DNA from: a bacterium
Lineage (GTDB): Bacteria; Patescibacteriota; Patescibacteriia; Patescibacteriales; JALTFF01
DNA: 9,377 nt
Direction: 5' to 3'
NCBI GenBank assembly: GCA_027007465.1
Contig: JALTFF010000055.1
Location: forward strand, 1 to 9,377
Position numbers and translations under genes: made by a program. The notes under the pieces were generated by a model, which saw only the letters and a program-made list of their open reading frames with translations, did not search any database and had not been told where the DNA came from. How positions within the stretch are numbered: the stretch's first letter is position 1; each line of letters opens with the position of its first letter. Positions 6,119 to 9,377 of this stretch are shown here, piece after piece.

Positions 6119-6119
6119 T

Positions 6120-6917
6120 ATGTTCTACCAGAAAAAGAAAAAATATTTCATCATAATAATATTTGCATTGCTTATTCTCTTACATTATCTTGGCGCGTTA
6201 AAGCCATTAGAAGCAATTATAAGCCAAACTTTTGATTATGGTGAAAAATATGTTTATAAAATAGGAAATAAAATAAAGAACGTTGCTAATAAAAAAAGAA
6301 AAATTAGTGAATTAAAAAAAGAAAATTATCAACTTTCACAAGCTATAAATAAATTAATTATAGAAAATTCTAAATTAAAAAAAGTGCAAAGGGAAAATAT
6401 ATTGTTAAGAAAACAACTTAAATTTTATCAAAAAAGAAACTATAAATATAAATTAGCTAATATAATTGCTAAAAATTTAATAAATGAAAATCTAAACTAC
6501 TTTGTTATTGATAGGGGAGAGGAAGATGGAGTTAAAAATGGATGTCCAGTGTTAGCAGAAGATGGGATTGTAATAGGAAAAGTTGCAAAAGTAGAAAAAA
6601 AATTATCAAAAGTTTTTTTGTTATCTAGTGATTATTGCAAATTAGCTGCTACTATTCAGGGCAATAATAATACTTCTGGATTAATAGAAGGCGAACTAGG
6701 GTTATCAATAAAAATGAATTACATCCCACAAGATGCTAAAATAAGTCAAGATCAAATTGTTGTTACATCAGGATTAGAAAAATACATTCCTGCTGGATTA
6801 GTGATTGGAAAAATTAGCAAAGTAGAAGCTAATCCAAGTGAATTATTTAAACAAGCTATTGTAAAGCCATTAGTTGATTTTAATAAACTAACTATTGTTT
6901 CTGTAATAATACCATAA
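6120..6917 (+). CDS. mreC: Rod shape-determining protein MreC
   Basis: MreC is a bitopic membrane protein whose outer part binds PBP2 and links it to the MreB/MreD complex. The 265 residues are in the normal range. There is a lysine-rich cytoplasmic start (KKKK at 5-8), one membrane helix at about 9-27, a heptad-rich coiled coil at about 60-103 (ISELKKENYQL to LLRKQLKFY), then the double beta-barrel domain. Conserved landmarks of that domain are DRGEEDGVKNGCPV (130-143) followed by GIVIGKV, SGLIEGE (186-192) and VVTSGLEKYIPAGLVIGKI from about 214. It shows the usual low identity outside these signatures. The ATG has no ribosome binding site (preceding bases CATATTTT). It opens the mreC-mreD-mrdA cluster: mreD follows after a 2-bp gap. 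Its own upstream region contains the structured island, so it may be expressed separately from mreB. Confidence 0.94.
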   Translation: MFYQKKKKYFIIIIFALLILLHYLGALKPLEAIISQTFDYGEKYVYKIGNKIKNVANKKRKISELKKENYQLSQAINKLIIENSKLKKVQRENILLRKQLKFYQKRNYKYKLANIIAKNLINENLNYFVIDRGEEDGVKNGCPVLAEDGIVIGKVAKVEKKLSKVFLLSSDYCKLAATIQGNNNTSGLIEGELGLSIKMNYIPQDAKISQDQIVVTSGLEKYIPAGLVIGKISKVEANPSELFKQAIVKPLVDFNKLTIVSVIIP

Positions 6918-6919
6918 TT

Positions 6920-7450
6920 ATGCAGATAAAATCACTTCTTTTTCATCTAACAGCGCTAAGTATAATTACTATTATACAAACTGCATTTTTATCGTCATTA
7001 TCTCTTCCATTTAATAGTTTAAACTTAGTATTGTTAACTATTCTTTTTTTATTATTTATAGAAAATACTAATTTGGCTTATATTTATACTGGAATTTTAG
7101 GAATGTCATTAGACCTCTACTCAATCTATAGCTTTGGTATAATTACTATTAGCTTATTTTTATCACTACTTATCATTGACTTTATTTATCATAATATTCT
7201 AACTAATCATTCTTTTTTTACTCTTATTATTTTATTCTCTATTTTTACTTTATTAAATTATTTTTTTAAATTATCATTTATTTATCTTAGTTATTACATT
7301 GGCCTGTCAGACTATCTTATAAAGATTAAATTGATTTATTTAAAATCATTTTTATATGAATTTCTTGTTGGCGTAATTGTTATTATGTTTGTTTATTTTA
7401 TATATTATAGCTTAAACAAAAAACTAAAATTGTTTTTTTTAACAAAATAA
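6920..7450 (+). CDS. mreD: Rod shape-determining protein MreD
   Basis: This is a small (176 residues), very hydrophobic protein with about five or six membrane segments (roughly residues 6-25, 34-50, 53-70, 72-91, 98-116 and 145-163) and a short basic C-terminus. MreD sequences are poorly conserved. The call rests on its size, its topology, the GxxxDLYSxxxFG segment at 61-73, which resembles the family's GxxLDLxSxxxxG motif, and above all its position between mreC and the PBP2 gene. It is thought to bridge MreC and the elongation complex inside the membrane. The junctions on both sides read TAATTATG: a stop, two T residues and the next start, with no ribosome binding site, which points to coupled translation within an operon. 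Confidence 0.88.
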   Translation: MQIKSLLFHLTALSIITIIQTAFLSSLSLPFNSLNLVLLTILFLLFIENTNLAYIYTGILGMSLDLYSIYSFGIITISLFLSLLIIDFIYHNILTNHSFFTLIILFSIFTLLNYFFKLSFIYLSYYIGLSDYLIKIKLIYLKSFLYEFLVGVIVIMFVYFIYYSLNKKLKLFFLTK

Positions 7451-7452
7451 TT

Positions 7453-9369
7453 ATGATAAGATTTAAAAAATCAAACACTAATAATAAGGATAAATGGATA
7501 AAAGAAATTTTTATAAATACATCAACCAAGATTGGTGGATTTTTAAATCTTAATTTTGATTTTAGAAAAATTAGATTACTATATTTATTACTAATAGTAG
7601 GTTTTGCTATATTATTAGCTAAAACAGGATATTTGCAATTAGTTAAAGGAAAATATTATTATAATTTATCTAGAATAAATAAAGTAAGGACATTTCCAAT
7701 AAAACCCAACCGTGGCATCATTTATGATGATAAAGGCAATATTTTAGTTAAGAATAATCCTATTTTTTCTTTATATGCATTATCTGATGATTTACATTTA
7801 GGCACTCCAGAAACAGAAAAGATATTAACAAAAATATCAGAGATTACAAAGAAATCTAAGAAAGAACTAAAAGAAAAAATTAAGAATAATAGCGGGGCTA
7901 AACCTTTTAAATTAATCAATAAATTAACTTATGATCAAGCAATAAAAATAAAAATTGCTAATTTTAATACATCTGGCATCACTGTCAGGACATCTTCATA
8001 CAGAGATTATAAATCTAATTGTAGCTCATATTCACATATTCTTGGCTATATTGGAAAAATCAATCCAGAAGAATATAAAAAATTAGATCCTAAAATTTAT
8101 AGTTTAACAGATAATGTAGGAAAATCTGGGTTAGAATATGTTTATGATAAAATATTAAGAGGAATAAATGGTAAAAAAACAATTTTAGTTGATGCAACTG
8201 GTAGAATAATCAAAGAGCTTTCTATACAAAAACCTAAAGACGGATTATCTCTAAAATTATCTATTAATAGCGGATTGCAAAAAAAAGCAGAAGAAGAGTT
8301 GAGTAAAGCTATTAAAAAAGCAAAAGCGCATAGTGGTTGTGTTGTAATTCTTAATCCACAAAATGGAGAAGTTATGGCTTTAGTTTCTTTGCCAAGTTAT
8401 AATAATAATGACTTTGCGCAAGGAATAGATAAGAAGAAATATAATGACTATATTAATAATCCTTATAGACCATTATTTGATCGCTCTATCTCTGGAGAAT
8501 ATCCACCTGGTTCAACTTTTAAGCCTATTGTAGCTGCAGCAGCTCTTGAGCAAGAAATTATCAATGAAAATACAAGTTTTCTATCTACTGGAGGTATTAG
8601 ATTAGGAAAATGGTTTTTTCCAGATTGGAAAAGAGGAGGGCATGGAATTACAGCCGTGCGCCGCGCTATTGCAGAATCAATAAATACTTTTTTTTATTAT
8701 ATTGGCGGAGGATATGATAAATTTAAAGGATTAGGAGAAGAAAAAATTATTGATTATGCAAAGTTATTTGGATTGGGAGAAACAACAAATATAGATTTAC
8801 CTTGGGAAGCAAAAGGATTTTTACCTACAAAAAAATGGAAAGAAAGAACAAAGAATGAGGCTTGGTATATTGGAGATACCTATCATTTATCAATTGGTCA
8901 GGGTGATATATTAGTTACCCCATTACAAATATCAACATATATTGCTTTTTTTGCTAATGGCGGAATTTTATATCAACCGCATATAGTTAGAAGTTTTGTA
9001 AATGATAAATGCGAAACTGTTAAAAAACAAAAAATTAAAGTCATTAGAAAAAATTTTATTAGTAAAAAAAATATTAAAATAGTTAGGCAAGGTATGCGCC
9101 AAGCTGTCCTTTCTGGAAGCGCTAGAAGATTAAAAAGTTTACCAATAAAAGTAGCTGGCAAAACAGGGACTGCACAATGGTCTAGTAAAAAGGGTAATAA
9201 ACCTCATGCTTGGTTTACATGTTTTGCTCCTTATAACAATCCTAAAATTGTTATTACAGTTCTTGTAGAAAAAGCTGGAGAAGGCAATGAAATTGCTTTG
9301 CCAGTTGCTCAAAAAATTTTAGAATGGTGGATTAGTAAAAATCCAAAATTAATAAAAAAACCTGTTTGA
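7453..9369 (+). CDS. mrdA: Penicillin-binding protein 2 (elongation-specific D,D-transpeptidase)
   Basis: PBP2 cross-links new lateral-wall peptidoglycan as the class B partner of RodA. The 638 residues are close to E. coli PBP2 (633). A cytoplasmic N-terminus of about 40 residues precedes one membrane helix (about 40-58). The pedestal/dimerisation domain opens with NRGIIYDDKG (86-95). The transpeptidase domain holds all three active-site motifs: STFK with catalytic Ser354 and Lys357 (inside SGEYPPGSTFKP), SIN at 409-411, and KTG at 570-572 (AGKTGTAQW). GQGDILVTPLQ, typical of PBP2, lies between the last two. The enzyme looks intact, is presumed beta-lactam sensitive, and should act outside the cytoplasmic membrane. 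It follows mreD after 2 bp. No rodA is seen before the window ends; a gene for RodA would be expected near by. It ends with TGA at 9367-9369. Confidence 0.97.
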   Translation: MIRFKKSNTNNKDKWIKEIFINTSTKIGGFLNLNFDFRKIRLLYLLLIVGFAILLAKTGYLQLVKGKYYYNLSRINKVRTFPIKPNRGIIYDDKGNILVKNNPIFSLYALSDDLHLGTPETEKILTKISEITKKSKKELKEKIKNNSGAKPFKLINKLTYDQAIKIKIANFNTSGITVRTSSYRDYKSNCSSYSHILGYIGKINPEEYKKLDPKIYSLTDNVGKSGLEYVYDKILRGINGKKTILVDATGRIIKELSIQKPKDGLSLKLSINSGLQKKAEEELSKAIKKAKAHSGCVVILNPQNGEVMALVSLPSYNNNDFAQGIDKKKYNDYINNPYRPLFDRSISGEYPPGSTFKPIVAAAALEQEIINENTSFLSTGGIRLGKWFFPDWKRGGHGITAVRRAIAESINTFFYYIGGGYDKFKGLGEEKIIDYAKLFGLGETTNIDLPWEAKGFLPTKKWKERTKNEAWYIGDTYHLSIGQGDILVTPLQISTYIAFFANGGILYQPHIVRSFVNDKCETVKKQKIKVIRKNFISKKNIKIVRQGMRQAVLSGSARRLKSLPIKVAGKTGTAQWSSKKGNKPHAWFTCFAPYNNPKIVITVLVEKAGEGNEIALPVAQKILEWWISKNPKLIKKPV

Positions 9370-9371
9370 CA
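9366..9371 (+). promoter_or_regulatory. Possible -35 box overlapping the mrdA stop codon
   Basis: A perfect TTGACA hexamer overlaps the mrdA TGA. A matching -10 box would fall around 9389-9394, outside the window, so this is only half a promoter. The only other hexamer here with a clear partner is the holB one; others inside genes have no -10. Confidence 0.22.
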
Positions 9372-9377
9372 GCTATT

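Noticed and set aside
1954..9369. Recoded TGA (code 25) as in Gracilibacteria.
   Set aside because: TGA ends holB and mrdA at the expected family lengths, and tryptophans are encoded by TGG throughout.

Overview
The window is AT-rich (coding stretches sampled by hand are about 25-28% GC). It encodes nine genes, all on the + strand: one cut off by the left edge and eight complete. TGA is used as an ordinary stop (holB and the PBP2 gene), so this is the standard bacterial code, not the TGA=Gly code of Gracilibacteria/Absconditabacteria. The low GC, the lysine-rich proteins, start codons without Shine-Dalgarno sequences, the compact reduced gene order and a beta-propeller lipoprotein beside holB together suggest a Patescibacteria (CPR) genome, perhaps of a Parcubacteria type. 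That placement is an inference from style and synteny; no phylogenetic marker was searched.

Layout. 1-797: C-terminal part of a GT4-type glycosyltransferase. 798-963: an intergenic region with a hairpin on the glycosyltransferase stop codon, overlapping small palindromes, and a textbook sigma70 promoter (TTGACA, 17 bp, TATAAT) that would start transcription on or next to the A of the holB ATG, i.e. a leaderless mRNA. 964-5916: holB (clamp-loader delta'), a seven-Asp-box lipoprotein, frr (ribosome recycling factor), rseP (site-2 protease) and mreB, with gaps of -4, 27, 25 and 0 bp, probably one operon. 5917-6119: a 203-bp gap between mreB and mreC, holding a GC-elevated (about 38%), hairpin-rich island of about 128 bp framed by a near-identical 14/15-bp direct repeat. 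6120-9369: mreC, mreD and mrdA (PBP2), each joined by a 2-bp gap. The last bases contain a TTGACA that may begin a promoter for the next gene.

How the genes work together. MreB filaments, MreC, MreD and PBP2 form the rod-shape elongasome, which places lateral peptidoglycan synthesis. The partner SEDS glycosyltransferase RodA is not in the window and would be expected nearby. The upstream block mixes replication (delta'), translation (RRF) and membrane proteolysis (RseP) with an unassigned surface lipoprotein. The most unusual part is not a gene: it is the structured, repeat-flanked island between mreB and mreC, which could be a small mobile element, a structured RNA or mreC leader, or both. 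No tRNA, rRNA, CRISPR array or transposase was seen.
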